A DNA stretch of 64,000 bases, from assembly GCF_023343835.1 (NCBI RefSeq), contig NC_064439.1, forward strand, positions 28,249,933 to 28,313,932, given 5' to 3'. The notes below the pieces were generated by a model. It did no database searches. It was not told where the DNA came from and saw nothing but the letters and a program-made list of their open reading frames with translations. Shown piece by piece: positions 50,901 to 60,729 of this stretch (its first letter is position 1; every line of letters begins with the position of its first letter). Both the position numbers and the translations under genes were made by a program. Origin of the DNA: Lagopus muta. Its lineage: Eukaryota; Chordata; Aves; Galliformes; Phasianidae.

Positions 50901-51005
50901 AAGCTGCTTGGATAGAACGTAACAAGCCATGGGAGTAAGTAAAGCTGATTTTACTCCACTAGTGATAGATAATAGGGAGGCATAAAAAACACAGCACCAT
51001 TTTGT
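47960..51005. other. Convergent intergenic gap between TSPAN13 and AGR2
   Basis: About 3 kb separating the 3' end of TSPAN13 (plus strand) from that of AGR2 (minus strand). It contains an (AAC)n-like run at 49202-49222, a T-rich tract at 49449-49474, and a GC-richer segment at about 49845-50250 of unknown nature. No gene was recognised. Confidence 0.7.
49202..49222. repeat. (AAC)n short tandem repeat
   Basis: Five to six AAC units flanked by A-rich sequence, in the gap between TSPAN13 and AGR2. Confidence 0.85.
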
Positions 51006-51009
51006 ATGT

Positions 51010-51275
51010 AAACACTTGAAATGGATTTATTAAAAAAAAAAAAATCATTTGTACAATTGGGTCATACAGTGTTCCCCTGTATGTCTTAAATTAAAAGCCT
51101 CCAGCTTTTAAAAATGCTGCCCTGTACAGAAGTGCTAACATAAAACTAGTGTTTATGTTCATAAACCAGCACTATACATTACTAAATATCACTAAATAGT
51201 CTCTTCAGCAGTGTGAATGAGTGGAGAAGATGTGAAAACCAGACTTAGTGGTCTTTCAGGGCATCCTCCTTCTCT
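51010..51275 (-). other. AGR2: AGR2 3' UTR (end estimated)
   Basis: Minus-strand sequence after the stop codon to about 20 nt past the AATAAA at 51031-51026. The short 3' UTR of about 265 nt is an inference from this hexamer. Confidence 0.7.
51026..51031 (-). promoter_or_regulatory. AGR2: AGR2 polyadenylation signal
   Basis: Reads AATAAA on the minus strand, preceded by a T-rich stretch and followed by sequence containing TGTTTAC. Confidence 0.7.
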
Positions 51276-51325
51276 TTACAGCTCAGTCTTCAGCAGCTTC
51301 AGTGCTTTCTGCATATTTGAATACA
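51276..51325 (-). CDS. AGR2: AGR2 terminal coding exon, KTEL and stop
   Basis: The acceptor is ttctag, ending at 51326. It encodes (L)[15 protein letters not shown] and TAA at 51278-51276. The KTEL tetrapeptide is the KDEL-receptor retention signal typical of AGR2. Confidence 0.96.
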
Positions 51326-53455
51326 CTAGAAATGAAATATTCATGCATGTTATTGTTGTTGCAACTTCATCTGCCAGTGACCAGCTACTGTAAAGAAATG
51401 TCATTATTATTAAAGCTGTGTTCAAAAGCCAACAGCTATAATGAATCTGATGCACTATGCATCTTATGAACTCCGGTAACCTGGAGATGTAGGGTTTTAT
51501 AATGGTTTAACACCTCATAAAATGAGTATAAAAACAGATCTATATTTTTCTGAACTTGAGCCACCTGCACTTGTCCTCAAAGTACTTGTAAAGCCAAGCG
51601 TATAACAGGACAAACTGACGCAGTAAGTTGTGCAGTTACACCCTTCCCAAACCTACCCCTACTGGCAGATAATGGTCCTTCAGCAAGCACTAGGTGCACA
51701 TGCCTGGTGCTATCCAGGAAAAGATGTGACTGCTTTGAGAACATGTAACTTACACAGGGAAATGTCAGAGGGCTCATACGCATAGAGACGGTTTGAGTAT
51801 CTTCCAGTAATATCAGCTCTCACAGTCAAGGAAGGATCTGGAAAAGAGGAGGAGAAAAGTTGCAGAGCACAAGAGTAACCTTGAAGCAGAAGAAATCTTC
51901 CTGCACTTCTGCTTGCTTCCTAAGTTTTCCTGCAAGGCAAGTCTGCTTCCACTAACAACCAACTCACCTTCATTCTATGATGTAACTGAACTCCTGTGTT
52001 GAACATTTTGTTTGCAGTTTTGTTAGGAAGTTTGGTTCTGATCTGTGTTTATCAGCCTTAGGCCCATGTCACTGCATAGTGCATGAGTTAACTCCATAAG
52101 CTGAGACAGTTTTCAGCCTACAGATCTTAAAAAGGAATCAAGGAAGGAATAAGATGGCAGTTGCTGTGGTCAACTGAAAATGATCCTTGTGACCTAGGCT
52201 TATAAGGATGCGTTGGTGATATGTGTACCTGAATGCAGGGGGGCTGTCATTACGAGAGGTACTCACCAATGAACAAAATCCGAGGGACGTACTGGCCATC
52301 AGGGGCAAGGTTCTTGTCTGTGGTTTCGTACTGGAAGAGAGCAAATGAGGTTCCAGGTCAAGATTGCAAGACAGCATGTAACATGGACGTTTTCTTCTTT
52401 ATGCTCAGCATAATGCAGGCTAAGCAATACATTAACAATTTCAGAAATCTGCTGCCTGGGATACAGTCTTTAAACTGCTAGAGCTGAGAATTGATGACAA
52501 CAGTTAATGACAGTATTACATTAAAATTTAAATTCCTTCCTATTTAGTGGTTATGGAAGCTGGAGTTGAAAGAGCTTTGTTACGAAATCTATTATGCCCC
52601 AGCACTGAGCATTTTTCCTAGCCAATCCCAGCTGTAAAAGAGCCTACTTAGAGCTAGAAGAGCCATAATCAAAAATAAAACTTTATTGCTTTCACCTGAA
52701 GTGTGAAAGGGACACTTACCACAAGGTTCAGGAGAATGAATTTTTCAGCCAATTTCTGTATTTCCTTATGTTCAGCAAAGACCTTCTTGAGTGCTAGAGT
52801 GAAAGCAATGAGGAATTATATATATATATATATATTTAAGACTGGTAATATTGCCCTAGAGAAGAAAATTCAAACAAACTGATAGAATGAATGTGAGAAC
52901 ATGCGGTTTACAGTTAGAGCAAATAACATTTTTACATCTGTTGCACTGACAGATGATTAACTCTGTTTTATTCTGTGGTAAAGAGTGAGCGCGGTGGTAT
53001 AAAGCCTCCTTTTTTTTTTTTTTTTTCCTCTTTTCCGTGCCGAAATCTTACCTTGGCTGTGTGGGCAGTCATCCAGGTGGTGGATAATCATCAGGGGCTT
53101 ATTGCTGGGGGAGAGGAAAGAGCCCGGTTAGCGGGGCGGTCGCGGGGCGGCCGGTAGGGGGCGCCGTAGCGCGGGGGCGCCCTACCTGTTCTTGGAGCGG
53201 AAGAGGGCTTCCTCGTACGTCTGCGTCCAGATGAGCTGGTCCCCCCAGCCTGCCCAGGGGAAAGGAGAGAGTAGGAAAAACTCACATACACACAAGTACG
53301 GTCTCTAGTATCTATGTGTTTTTACCTCTGGAGAGTGTTTGAGGCAGTTTTGGTTTAGTGCTAGTCTCCTTCGTCTCCTTCTTGCCTATATCTTTCGCCA
53401 GAACACAGGAGATGGCCATGAGCAGCAGGAACACGGATGCGTAGCTCTTCTCCAT
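51276..53455 (-). CDS. AGR2: AGR2 (anterior gradient 2), complete coding region
   Basis: On the minus strand, exons 53455-53326, 53249-53186, 53104-53052, 52793-52720, 52330-52267, 51837-51754 and 51325-51276 join in frame to 172 residues. Residues 1-20 ([20 protein letters not shown]) form a signal peptide. A Lys/Thr-rich linker leads to the PQTLSRGWGD motif and then a thioredoxin-like fold. The redox site is Cys-Pro-His-Ser (78-81), with a single cysteine instead of CxxC. The protein ends in KTEL, an ER-retention signal. AGR2 is an ER-resident PDI-like protein needed for mucin folding in secretory epithelia. Its paralogue AGR3 ends in QSEL and lacks CPHS, so AGR2 is the better call. Human AGR2 has 175 residues, and the difference is in the linker. 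Two introns are only 76 and 81 bp. Confidence 0.97.
51754..51837 (-). CDS. AGR2: AGR2 coding exon 7
   Basis: The acceptor is cttttccag, ending at 51838, and the donor is CTGT|GTAAGT at 51753. 84 nt encoding [20 protein letters not shown] then EPSDISL. Confidence 0.96.
52267..52330 (-). CDS. AGR2: AGR2 coding exon 6
   Basis: The acceptor is tcttccag, ending at 52331, and the donor is ATTG|GTGAGT at 52266. 64 nt encoding [20 protein letters not shown] then I(D). It contains the conserved cis-proline region VPRI. Confidence 0.96.
52720..52793 (-). CDS. AGR2: AGR2 coding exon 5
   Basis: The acceptor is tcactctag, ending at 52794, and the donor is GTG|GTAAGT at 52719. 74 nt encoding (A)[18 protein letters not shown] then ILLNLV. 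A TA-dinucleotide run sits 24 nt before the acceptor in the branch-point region. Confidence 0.96.
52817..52835. repeat. (TA)n microsatellite near AGR2 splice acceptor
   Basis: Nine or so TA units located 24-42 nt upstream of the exon 5 acceptor on the minus strand, where the branch point and pyrimidine tract would be. Confidence 0.85.
53052..53104 (-). CDS. AGR2: AGR2 coding exon 4 with CPHS active-site motif
   Basis: The acceptor is tcccccag, ending at 53105, and the donor is CCAAG|GTAAGA at 53051. 53 nt encoding [17 protein letters not shown], including the thioredoxin-like strand and the single-cysteine CPHS motif. Confidence 0.96.
53105..53185 (-). other. AGR2: AGR2 intron 3, 81 bp and GC-rich
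   Basis: Very short GT-AG intron, much richer in GC than the surrounding gene and with several CpGs. It contains a CTCF-like core at 53151-53165. The neighbouring intron 53250-53325 is 76 bp. Confidence 0.9.
53151..53165 (+). promoter_or_regulatory. CTCF-like motif
   Basis: ccggtagggggcgcc closely matches the AGGGGGCGC core of the vertebrate CTCF consensus. It lies in AGR2 intron 3. Motif orientation is plus. Binding is not shown by sequence. Confidence 0.45.
53186..53249 (-). CDS. AGR2: AGR2 coding exon 3
   Basis: The acceptor cctgcccag-type site ends at 53250 and the donor is AACAG|GTAGGG at 53185. 64 nt encoding (G)[20 protein letters not shown]. The exon is bounded by introns of 76 and 81 bp. 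Confidence 0.95.
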
Positions 53456-53463
53456 GGCTGCTC
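53326..53463 (-). CDS. AGR2: AGR2 exon 2: 8 nt of 5' UTR, start codon, signal peptide
   Basis: On the minus strand the acceptor ccttatcccag is followed by gagcagcc and ATG at 53455-53453. It codes for residues 1-43 plus one base. The donor is CCAGAG|GTAAAAA at 53325. The ATG starts a clear hydrophobic signal sequence, which decides the start. Confidence 0.95.
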
Positions 53464-55015
53464 CTGGGATAAGGAAGAGAGCCTTCATTTTTCCTTGCCT
53501 CCCTGCTGCTGGTTCTGAGGTGCAGCCGGAGGCGCTGCCGTGGTCAGGTATGCAGCTGGGTGAGTCAGCTAACTGCTCCAGGTGAGGGCTCCAGGGAGTG
53601 TAAGGGAAGGGAGAGGTTTGCTCTGCAAAGAGTCATGAAGGATTTGGCTGCTTCCTGCTGTGTTTGTGCCATTGACCTGTGGTCCTCTTAAAGTGCACCT
53701 GTGTTAAGTTTTTCTCTCTGTTCCTTTTTCATATATTGAGTTTGCTCAGTGAAACAACAGTTTTGTCAATTTCAAAAGTGCTTTCAAGTCCTAATGAACT
53801 CCTATTTCACTCTGGATCTCCAACTGATAAAATAACTGGGCAGTTTAACAGCATGGGTGTTGACAAATTAACTCATGTTGGCTCTTCATTCCTTTTGCAG
53901 CAAGAGCAACTCAGATGAGATGTAGAAGTCTAAGCTGAGTTTAATAGCGATCCATTAGCATAGACACAGTCTAATGCTGCTGTTGAAACTGTAGACTGTC
54001 CTGTCTCCTCTAATTAGCATCACCTAATCCTGGAAAGCAGTAGAGTCTATAATAGAATGAGTGGGGAACAGTGAGAACTAAAGTGCATTTTGCCATTATA
54101 AGCAGCACAAAGCAGATTGCTTGCCCTGCACCTGTCTGAGACATGGGGGTGGAGACAAGGCATGACTGATGGAAGCTCCTCAGCATTTCAGCTGAGATGT
54201 TTTGAAGGGGGAAAACGCTTTAGCATGACCTTATGTTTTCTCATTAAACTTACTCCTAAAACTGAAATACCAGTATATTGGATACTGTAGAAAGATGTAA
54301 GGAATTCCAAAACCAATACAGAAAATTCAAAACATTCATGCAAAAATTTAAACAAGCATCTTTTAAAATTCAGACAATGAAAATGGGAAGTCTGGGAAAA
54401 TAGAGTCTTTTCTCTGGGTAAGAACTGCAGAAGGAGGCATTAGCTGAATCCACATCAGTGATACAATGTCCTTAACTGCTGGGTGTCCAATAGACCTCTA
54501 AGCCTCCACAGAGTGGATTTCAAGAGCAAGAAATAGGATTTTGCAGGAGAATACCTGTCCCAAGGAAAGTCTCCTTGGCAAGGAAGAAAATTGAGTAAAT
54601 TTACAATTAAATAGAATGGATTTTCAAGGCTGCCTTGAGTTGTTTTAGCTGTAGCTTTGTAGAGGAAGTAATGCTTACTGAAAGGAGAAAAAAAAAAAAA
54701 AAAAGGTATTGTATGACAAGGAAGTCAAAGACCAGGCAAAGTTTACGCTGTTACTGGTGCAGAAAGCCAAGGCAGAAACATTAAACTTCCCCTTTGAAAA
54801 CTTCCCTTTAGAAAGCTGTGTGCAATTCTGCTTAGCTTTTTGCCCTGTAAAGCCCCTTCTCTCCTGCGTCTTGTAACTTGCAAAGACAACATATCTGTGT
54901 GTCCTTATGGCTAGCAGCTGTGCTGTGCCCACTCTGCTGCCTCTCCCTCCCATTGCTGCAGCCCCAGTTAGCCCAGTGTTACACAGGCAGTTCAGAAGAG
55001 TGAGCGCTGACTTAC

Positions 55016-55067
55016 CGTGTGCTCAGCCAGGTGCCTGTCGGGGTGTGAAGGTGTTCCTGGTCACAGT
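55016..55067 (-). other. AGR2: AGR2 non-coding first exon (predicted)
   Basis: The start-codon exon has an acceptor 8 nt before ATG, so an upstream untranslated exon is required. The best candidate ends in a strong donor, CACACG|GTAAGTCAGC at 55016/55015. A TATA box sits about 30 nt before the proposed start near 55067, which lies in an initiator-like tcactgt. The exon of about 52 nt and intron 1 of 1,552 nt are predictions, not proven by transcript data. Confidence 0.65.
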
Positions 55068-55091
55068 GAGAGCACCACGCTCCCTCCTGCC

Positions 55092-55098
55092 TATTTAT
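55092..55098 (-). promoter_or_regulatory. AGR2: AGR2 TATA box (predicted)
   Basis: ATAAATA on the minus strand in the context gcataaataggcagg. The spacing of about 30 nt to an initiator-like site and the strong downstream donor support a focused promoter. Confidence 0.65.
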
Positions 55099-55442
55099 GC
55101 ACCTTTGCACTCCCTGTCTCCACCCATGAGCTTTTAATTTGAATACTATTCCCAAAGAGCTACACTTGCCAATCTTTCCCATACCAAAGCATTCAGGGTT
55201 AATTTTGTTATGAATTAATACCAGAGTTTCCTGCTGTGCACCGACTGTAAAGCTCAAAGATGTTTCTGGGGGCTTTTTAGAACATTTAAGAAAGTGATTT
55301 AAAAATGCTGGCAAAGATCCAAGTCCAGGTAAGCTTAAGTTGAGACTCCTGATTTGCCTGAGGAGTGATTTGTCTTTTTTTGATTGGCTGGAAAACGCAC
55401 ATGGGTCACCATTCCTTTATTCCTCTGAAAAAGTTAAATTGG

Positions 55443-55449
55443 TGACTCA
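55443..55449. promoter_or_regulatory. AGR2: AP-1-like motif upstream of AGR2
   Basis: TGACTCA, a perfect AP-1 core, about 375 nt upstream of the predicted AGR2 start. A second perfect core, TGAGTCA, lies at 53561-53567 in intron 1. Seven-base matches are common by chance. Confidence 0.3.
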
Positions 55450-55459
55450 GAGCTCCAGA

Positions 55460-55479
55460 AGTTAATTAGGTAATTAACT
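55460..55479. promoter_or_regulatory. AGR2: Palindromic homeodomain/HNF1-like site upstream of AGR2
   Basis: agttaatta-gg-taattaact is a perfect 9-bp inverted repeat around gg, about 395 nt upstream of the predicted AGR2 start. The half sites resemble GTTAAT. HNF1 normally prefers closer half sites, so a paired-homeodomain factor is equally possible. Confidence 0.35.
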
Positions 55480-57623
55480 GTGCACATTATACATGTATGT
55501 ATACATGTACAAATAGCACCACACAATAAAAGCTTAATGAAATGTAAGAGAATGGTTATAAAGCTCTTGGCAGGGAGGTATTCTGTAGCTATAGGAACTG
55601 TGCTTATAAGCTGAGGCTTAAATAAGAGTTTAACTCAAGTTCCAAGTTTAATCAGTTGTGTGGACACTTATACACCATGAAAACCAGCCATTTTAGATTT
55701 CAGGCTCTCATACAACGAGGCAGCTCTCTCCCATATGTCCATCTTGGTGCTACAGGGCCTACCCTAATCCTTCCTCAGCACAGCAAGAGGGTCTTTGGCA
55801 CAACTGGCTGAAACAAAAATGTGTTCTAGGTGCAGGCCTCTTGTGTTCTAGTGTAATTGAATCTGCAGGTTTACAGTGAGGGCTGAGTGTTACTTAGCTG
55901 GATGGGCAAAATCCATCCGATATGTGGGTTTACTTTCTGAGACCTACAGTGTTCCTCTGATGGCTGTTCAGAACATGCATGTTTTTCAAATATACTTAAG
56001 AGAAAATAGTGCTTTGGATCACTTAAAAAAAAAAAATCTTTTGTAAAGAGTGATTGGGAAAATGGGGTAAGAAGTGAGATGTTGAACTCAAGCAAGGAAG
56101 CAGCTGCTTTTGCTTTCACGTGTACAGCAGCACCATGCTTTGCTTAGGTGCTTGACATATGAAAAGGGTAAAATCCAACTCTCAGGGAGGTCAGTCACTG
56201 CCATGTCTGTTTTTCTATGGTTTATGTCATCTATAGTCTATCAAGGAATAAAATGAGAAAGAGAGCATATGAGTTCATGTTTCTGCTCTGGTCCTTTTGT
56301 CTGAAGAACTGGAGATGTATTCTGTTAGCTTCAATGTCATGTATCCAAAGCACATCGATACAATTTCTTCTAAAACACTCATTAAAATAATTTTATGGGG
56401 TCCACTTGTGGATGTGTGAGTACTCGCTTTGGACAGTCAGGTTACATCCTTAATCTCAGTGCACATATGAGAGTCAAAGATTGGATACTCGTGTCAGAAA
56501 TCTTGGTCTTAGACAATCAGAACCTAGTGCACTGTTACTGACTGCTGTCTCAGGCTGCACCTGGTACCATCTGGCAGTTTTAAGCTTGTAACAGAAGTTC
56601 TTGTTATTCCCTGGTTAAGTAAGCTAATGAGCAGGTAGGCTTCTACTCATGCACTTGGGGTAAAAATGAATGCTGCCTAAAACTGCATTCTCAAGACTGA
56701 ATGCATATGCACACCTTGGCTCCAGCCTTAGGTGAATTTCTACTTTTTCTACTTTGCTTTCTTCTGTTTTCAGAAGATGCACTTTTGCCCGCTTTTACAT
56801 AGCTTTATGCTGATTTTTAAGAGGAGCTGCCTACTGGAAGTTCAGTCATTCAGATGGTTATCACAAGGCTTGTACTGTCATCTCAAGCATTGTGGTCTCA
56901 AAGGAGTTGGTTAAACATATCTCTAAACCAGCCTCGTGCTGAGTTAATGAAGAGAGAGGGGTCCTCAGCCTTCTCCACAGCTCTCTGCCTGGGACTGAGG
57001 TACACCAGGCTGCTTAATGTGTGTTGGTAACCAAGTCCTACCCTAAATATTCCAGCAGAACTTGGAACAAAGCAGGCCTAGAAGGCCCCGGAGGTTTTCC
57101 TCTTTTGCTATGAAGACCCCAATACTGCTGATGTTTAGCAGCTTTACAAAGCTAGTAAATGGATTTTTCCTTTGGTTTTCATTCCTCTGGTCTGTAGGGT
57201 TACCTTGCTCATCATGTTATGTAGAAATCATCACACTCAGCCCTGGTATTATAGTCCTTTTAATGCCATTTTATGTAGCTGATTTTTTTTTTTTTCTTAT
57301 GTTCTGCAATAAGCTTTAGACCTCACACAGAAGCACAGGGAATTTGGTTCAGCTGTTTTTCCTAATTTCATGAAAAACACTCACTTTCAAGTCATGATCT
57401 ATCGCTCAGAATAAAAGCAGATGCTTTACACAGGAGGAATGTAAGCAGAGAATGAAATGACAGTAACAAACTAGAAATGCTCTGAGTTGAAGCCAGAGAA
57501 TGGTGTATCCAGGAATCAGTGAGCTTCCATTGCTGCCAGAGCAGTGGCACGTTGTTAGACACAGTGACTGAAAGTAGAATACATTGATTTGAGAACTGGT
57601 CAAACTTCTTTTGCCAGTGCTTC

Positions 57624-57703
57624 AACCAAATTAATTGAATAGTGTGTGTGTGTATATATATTTAACCACATTAACTGAATAGCATATATGTATATACATA
57701 TTT
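57624..57703. repeat. Imperfect 40-bp tandem duplication
   Basis: Copy 1 (57624-57663) and copy 2 (57664-57703) both start aacca-attaa-tgaatag and end in a TA-rich run plus ttt. The first has a TG repeat where the second has TATATG. Confidence 0.8.
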
Positions 57704-59724
57704 CACTTGAAAACTACTTGAATGAAATTTGCCTTATAGTTTTTCTGGAAAACCTTTAACCCTACGTTTTAAAAGCTCTAACACCTCTGAATGAATTACT
57801 CTATTATCTTGGAGTGCTTATTGTTTATTAGTAGTACTTATAAAATTGGATAGCAGAAGAAATGATTAGAATTTAAAATATTGTGTTCTTCTAAGTGCCT
57901 GGTGTTTTGATCACTGCTTTCAAAACCAAATATCATTCTGCAAGAATTTTGATGACATTTTTGCTCATTTGCATGTGCAAGTTTATAATACAAGTCAGCC
58001 TCACTTGGTATAAATCAGTAGTCTGGAATAAGCCATCTTCAACATAACCTTGGATGAAGATGAGGATTTATCATGTAACCAATTCTTACATTTTTACTCT
58101 GTTTTCAGCTGTGAAATGCTGGAATATCTGGAAGGCATTGCTGAATGATGTGTTAAAATCCATGTGTGGTTTGAACAGCCATAGCAAATACACCTGCTCT
58201 GATATTGTTTGGTGCCCTTTCTCACAACGGTAAGGAAGCTATCAAGGTCTGTGACCAGAGAGGCTCAAGATTTTCAGCATCCATGGAACTTAATTGTTCA
58301 CCTGGTATTTAGGAAGAGAAACTCTTGGATTTGACTCTGAAATGAGATATTCAGTGAAGGATGAGGAAGGGTTCTTTGCCAGAAGGGATTGTGATGAGGA
58401 GGGCCTATGGAGAAGACTGTTTATCTAGTCTTCTTAGCTGGGCTAGTTAATTATAACTGAGAAGGCTTCATGCCTGAATTCCCGTACTTGGTTTTAAGTA
58501 AATGCCTTTTTGGTAGTTTAAATAATTAGCTTTGTTTAAAACAAAAAATAAATTCTGTACTTGGAGTTTAAAGCCAATGATTTCAGTCTGAGTAACTGAT
58601 GTTTGGTTTTCCAGAATTGCTTGAATCTGTAAGCCAACAGTTTTCTACTTTTACTATACTGTAATGCATGTGGATGGAGGGGGGACTCTGGGATATTGAA
58701 CAGCTTAATTTTGCACCTGATATCACATGGAGGGTTTTTAATTAATGTTTTTCTGGTAGTTGAAATTGTTTTTAAAACCTGCCTTCCCTGCTCATTCACT
58801 GATAAGCTCTGTTACAAGGAAAGTAGCTGGAGCTGCCCCCTTACTGTGATTGCTGCTTGCTGCCTTGTATTCAGTGTCCTTATTTTGAATTTGTTTGGTT
58901 ATTTGTAACCCAGGCATAGAGCATTCAGTTTTCCTAGTGGTTTACTTCAAAGATCAGGAGATCTTTTGACTTCTAGTAAGTACCAGTGCTCTGTGCACTG
59001 ATAACGATTTCTGTATTTTTTTTTCTCTGGAACACTTCAGGTGCCAAACCCATCTATAAATTAACTGAAAAAAAATAAGTGTTTCTTGCAACGGATGCAA
59101 CCCTGTACCAGTGTGTGCTCTGCGTTTCTATCAGTGCCTGACAGGTGGCCAGGTGCAATAAGAAACACAGGGTACTGGCTCTGACTCCCAGAATTGGTCC
59201 CCAAGTAGTAAGGGAGAGGAATTGCTCTATTCTTAAATGAAGCTTTCCCTCCTCATTTACTTTTTTTTTTTTTTAAATATATGTCCACACTGATTCATAA
59301 ATTTGTCTGCTCCAGAGTGCTGTGTGCCAGTAGTGAAACTTCAGCTGATCCTGCTGACGTAAGGACACAATTTTCAGCCTCACTACTACTTGCATGCTAA
59401 TCTCACATGATTAAATATTACTTTTGTGATCAAGCTAATATCCTAATCAGCATCCTCTCTGCAATGGAGCACAGTTCCTCTCTGTTGTTGGTGCTGCTGG
59501 TTGTTTTCTCCAAGCTCTGCATGCTGTGTTGGTGTTGGCAATGGTGGCTGGCATGACGTGGTCCACAGCAGCCTCTGTCTTCTGCCAAACTTTTGACATT
59601 GCCTTGGCTTGTGCATCTAACACAGAATGTGAAGTTGCAATGAATGACTTGGATTGCTTTGTTTTAAGGGACTCCTTAGAGGTTCAGCAGGTAGCAGTGG
59701 ATGATAAAGCAGTGTATGAACTGT

Positions 59725-59855
59725 GGCTTGGGAGATTCATAGTGGACATCAGAAAGATCATCTTCATGAGAAGGACTGTGTAGCAGTGGCACAGGTTATC
59801 CAGAGAGGTGGGAGGACAGCTTTGCTGTCAGATTTCCAAGAGCTGGCTCAATGAA
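59725..59855 (+). mobile_element. Old CR1 fragment
   Basis: ttgggagattcatagtggac, atcagaaagatcatcttcat, gcagtggcacaggttatcca and gagaggtgggagga follow the CR1 3' region in order, with heavy divergence. The tail is not preserved. Confidence 0.65.
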
Positions 59856-60729
59856 TTTGGATCTTATCATTATTCAGTGATCGTACAGAGGGAGGGGGTT
59901 GGAAAGAGGATCTTCAACTTGCATCTGACTTTCAACAGTTTAACAGTTTATAACATGAACCTTGCAATTACACAGCAGTCAGTTCCATCTGGCTCATGCT
60001 ACTAGGCAGTTCCTATTGCTCCTGAAGGCTTCTTGCTACAGTATCAAATATTGACATAATATACTTTATTTATACAGTATCTTAATGACATGTCATAGAC
60101 CACTGGTTTGGCTTCTCATTGAGAAAATTTGCACAATGCTTCAAACTTTTTTTTTTTCTCTCACCTAAATATATACTAAAAATTACCTATATATCTATGC
60201 TGTTTTCTAAACGCTCACATTTGCCGATACAGCAGGAACATTAAGGACATACACTTCTTACATTTTAAAAAGATCTTAAAAAAAATCCTTAGAAATCCTT
60301 GTAGAGCTACAAATCCCAACAACATCAAAGACAGAATTCTTCTCCTTTTTTGCATTCTCTGATTGTATGAATATCTTCCCCTCCCCCCCCCAGATTTTCA
60401 CTACTCTTCCTGCCTAACTGCCATTAAGTGGGTCACAGGGAAAAGAGTCGTCTTCTCTGTTCCTTTGCAGAGTAGCTTTTTATTGCCAGTAATCTGCTAG
60501 CACAATTTACCAGTATTATTACCACGTGTTTTTGCTAAGGAAGGAGAATTCGTGCAGTATGCTGGCACAAAAGCAGGATCAGTGATGGTGGTTTCTCAAA
60601 GATCATCTGTCATGAGGGAAGTTTGAGCCATTCCCTCAGTCAGAAACATCAAAATGCGGTTAACTTGGGTGAGAGATGTAGGATATGTCTGCAAACATCC
60701 CCACAGTAAAAGTGATAAAATAAGGACTG

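Larger units (their letters stand above)
55100..59720. other. AGR2 upstream region, no gene seen
   Basis: Non-coding DNA upstream of AGR2. AGR3 is the usual next gene in amniotes but none of its conserved motifs (PQTLSRGWGD, DGQYVPR, QSEL end) was found on the minus strand. It holds a 40-bp tandem duplication at 57624-57703. Other open frames lack support. Confidence 0.6.
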
